A DNA stretch of 60,619 nt from Massilia sp. YIM B02763. Lineage in GTDB: Bacteria > Pseudomonadota > Gammaproteobacteria > Burkholderiales > Burkholderiaceae_D. The position numbers were made by a program, and so were the translations under genes. The notes under the pieces were generated by a model. It was not told the DNA's origin. It searched no databases and saw only the letters and a program-made list of their open reading frames with translations. The stretch lies in contig NZ_JASNRD010000024.1 of assembly GCF_030412015.1 (NCBI RefSeq), forward strand, positions 4,391 through 65,009, given 5' to 3'. This document shows, one piece after another, positions 58,812 to 60,619 of the stretch; the first letter of the stretch is position 1; the number at the start of each line of letters is the position of its first letter.

Positions 58812-60533
58812 ATGAGCAAGACCGCGGCAGACTACCTGGCACATACCCTGGCCCTGGCGGGCGTCGAGCGCGTCTACGGCGTCGTCGGCGATTCGCTGAA
58901 CGGTTTCACCGATGCGCTGCGGCGCCAGGAAACCGTCGACTGGGTCCACGTGCGCCACGAGGAAGGCGCGGCGTTCGCGGCCGGCGCCGAAGCGCACCTG
59001 ACCGGCAAGCTGGCCGTCTGTGCCGGCAGCTGCGGCCCGGGCAACCTGCACCTCATCAACGGCCTGTTCGACTGCCAGCGGAGCAGCGTGCCCGTGCTGG
59101 CCATCGCCGCCCACATCCCCAGCACCGAGATCGGCATCGATTATTTCCAGGCCACGCACCCGGAAAGCCTGTTCAGGGAATGCAGCCATTACGTCGAGCT
59201 GGTGTCGAACGCCGCGCTGCTGCCGCAGATCCTGCACCGGGCGATGCGCGTCGCCGTGGCGAGGAAAGGCGTGGCCGTCGTCGTCATGTCCGGCGACGTC
59301 GCCCTGCAGCCGCTCGCCGCAACCCCGCCCGCCTGGCTGCTGCCCGCGCAGCCGACGGTCGTGCCGCCCTCTGGCGACATCGACGCGCTGGCCGCCCTGC
59401 TCAACGGCGGCGAACGCGTGGCGCTGTTCTGCGGCGCGGGCACGGCGGGCGCGCACCCGCAGATCATGCGCCTGGCCGAGACGCTGCAGGCGCCGATCGT
59501 GCACACGCTGCGCGGCAAGGAAACCATGGAGTACGACAACCCGTACGACGTCGGCATGACCGGCCTGGTCGGCTTCGCGTCCGGCTACAAGGCGATGAAG
59601 CGCTGCGACACGCTGCTGGTGCTGGGCGCCGACTTCCCCTACCGCCAGTTCTTCCCCGACGGGGCGAAGATCGCACAGATCGACGTGCGCCCGGAAGCGC
59701 TCGGCAACCGCTGCCCGCTGGAGCTGGGCCTGCAGGGCGACGTCAAGGCAACGCTCGACGCGCTGCTGCCGAAGCTCACGCCCAAGACGGACGGTCGCTT
59801 CCTGGCCAGCGCGCTGGACGACTACCGCGCCGCCAGGGCGGACCTGGACAAGCTGGCCGCGATCGACGCCGGCACGCGCACGATCCACCCGCAGGCCGTC
59901 ACCCGCGTCGTCAGCGAACTGGCGAGCGAGGACGCGATCTTCACGGCCGACGTGGGCACGCCGATCGCCTGGACGGCGCGCTACCTGAAGGTCAACGGCA
60001 AACGCCGCATCGTCGGCTCGTTCAACCACGGCTCGATGGCCAACGCGATGCTGCACGCCATCGGCGCCCAGGCCTCGCACCCGGGCCGCCAAGTGATCTC
60101 GTTCTCGGGCGACGGCGGCTTTTCCATGATGATGGGCGAATTCCTGACGCTGTCGCAGATGGACCTGCCGGTCAAGATCATCCTGCTCAACAACGGCACG
60201 CTGGGCTTCGTGGAACTGGAGATGAAGGCCAACGGCTTCCTCGACACGGGCTGCGACCTGCGCAACCCGAACTTCGCGGCCATGGCGGAGGCGGTCGGCA
60301 TCAAGGGCATCCGCGTCGAGGATCCGCACCGGCTGGAAGACGCCGTGCGCGAGGCGCTGGCGCATGACGGGCCGGTGCTGGTGGATGTCGTCAGCGCGCG
60401 CCAGGAGCTGGTCATGCCGCCGGCCACGACGCTGGAGGAAGCGCACAAGTTCGGGCTGTTCATGCTGAAGGCGGTGCTGGATGGGAGGGCTGGGGAGCTG
60501 ATCGATCTGGCGAAGGTGAACATGCTACGGTGA
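58812..60533 (+). CDS. poxB: Pyruvate dehydrogenase (quinone) / pyruvate oxidase PoxB
   Basis: A 573-residue, ThDP- and FAD-dependent enzyme that oxidises pyruvate to acetate and passes electrons to ubiquinone. Conserved segments are GDSLNGFTDALRR near the N-terminus, the catalytic glutamate in VRHEEGAAFAAG (about 50), the ThDP motif GDGGFSMMMGEFLTL with NNGTLGF, and a C-terminal amphipathic lipid-binding segment ending VIDL-like, here LIDLAKVNMLR. The length matches E. coli PoxB. GAGTGAGG precedes the ATG at 58812. It is active mainly in stationary or low-oxygen conditions (family knowledge). Two hairpins without T-run follow at 60560-60598. Confidence 0.93.
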   Translation: MSKTAADYLAHTLALAGVERVYGVVGDSLNGFTDALRRQETVDWVHVRHEEGAAFAAGAEAHLTGKLAVCAGSCGPGNLHLINGLFDCQRSSVPVLAIAAHIPSTEIGIDYFQATHPESLFRECSHYVELVSNAALLPQILHRAMRVAVARKGVAVVVMSGDVALQPLAATPPAWLLPAQPTVVPPSGDIDALAALLNGGERVALFCGAGTAGAHPQIMRLAETLQAPIVHTLRGKETMEYDNPYDVGMTGLVGFASGYKAMKRCDTLLVLGADFPYRQFFPDGAKIAQIDVRPEALGNRCPLELGLQGDVKATLDALLPKLTPKTDGRFLASALDDYRAARADLDKLAAIDAGTRTIHPQAVTRVVSELASEDAIFTADVGTPIAWTARYLKVNGKRRIVGSFNHGSMANAMLHAIGAQASHPGRQVISFSGDGGFSMMMGEFLTLSQMDLPVKIILLNNGTLGFVELEMKANGFLDTGCDLRNPNFAAMAEAVGIKGIRVEDPHRLEDAVREALAHDGPVLVDVVSARQELVMPPATTLEEAHKFGLFMLKAVLDGRAGELIDLAKVNMLR

Positions 60534-60559
60534 AGAGCTTCCCTGGAGATGCCGGCATC

Positions 60560-60598
60560 GCGCGCCCTCGGCGCGCGGGCTGTCCGCGGTGCGGACAG
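60560..60598 (+). terminator. Two GC hairpins behind poxB
   Basis: GCGCGC / GCGCGC around CCTCG (60560-60576) and CTGTCCGC / GCGGACAG around GGT (60580-60598) follow the poxB stop. No T-run is seen before the window ends, so they may act with a protein factor. Confidence 0.4.
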
Positions 60599-60619
60599 CA
60601 AAGTGGCGATTCGGGAGGG

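Noticed and set aside
1..60619. CRISPR array, rRNA, tRNA or insertion sequence
   Set aside because: No regularly spaced direct repeats, no conserved RNA motifs and no transposase frame were found on reading both strands.

Overview
The window is high-GC DNA with Gram-negative gene content: an MltD lytic transglycosylase, a lipoprotein and secretin of a Tad pilus, a PoxB-type pyruvate oxidase, a PEP-CTERM protein and many c-di-GMP proteins. Together these suggest a betaproteobacterium of the Oxalobacteraceae (Massilia/Duganella/Telluria type). This is inferred from gene content and style, not from a ribosomal RNA. I saw no rRNA, tRNA, CRISPR array, insertion sequence or prophage. The lineage-typical feature is a family of dispersed palindromic repeats (REP/BIME-like, about five copies) placed behind genes.

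Layout. 1-2.7 kb: a truncated PAS-GGDEF sensor and a DUF1993 protein. 2.7-7.1 kb: a small catabolic locus (PLP aminotransferase, MFS transporter, 2-keto-4-pentenoate hydratase-like enzyme) divergent from a GntR/FCD regulator, with two near-identical palindromic operators. 7.1-11.6 kb: housekeeping genes (DUF1289, DUF1415, mltD, an RhlE-type RNA helicase with a long leader). 11.8-15.1 kb: senA divergent from senB-selD, the selenoneine gene set. 15.3-18.1 kb: an acetyltransferase, a small unknown gene and leuA, whose leader carries two short leucine-rich reading frames with rare CTA codons. 18.1-32.8 kb: a complete-looking Tad/Flp pilus locus, consisting of a leftward assembly operon with an unusual AAA+ ATPase, a NarL-type two-component pair, and rightward tadE/F/G-type genes. 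32.9-38.5 kb: a PEP-CTERM protein, a JmjC/cupin-8 protein, then egtD-egtB-BrkB (hercynine and ergothioneine) divergent from a lone ABC ATPase. 38.7-46.6 kb: an HTH protein, a histone H1-like protein, an orphan PAAR protein, a degenerate GGDEF protein, a spermidine-synthase-like protein, a PAS-GGDEF-EAL protein and a group of very small proteins. 46.7-60.5 kb: an envelope and metabolic mix (alpha/beta hydrolase, ferredoxin, L,D-transpeptidase, M23 and M4 peptidases, YpfJ-like metallopeptidase, zinc alcohol dehydrogenase with a His-rich partner, a methyltransferase, a TehA/SLAC1-like transporter, poxB).

The most interesting biology is the chalcogen-histidine chemistry. EgtD makes hercynine. SelD supplies selenophosphate. 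SenB makes a selenosugar. SenA, an EgtB paralogue, joins it to hercynine to give selenoneine, while EgtB forms the sulfur analogue. The two halves lie about 20 kb apart in this window. Also worth checking are the leucine leader of leuA, the paired GntR operators and the extra AAA+ ATPase in the Tad operon.
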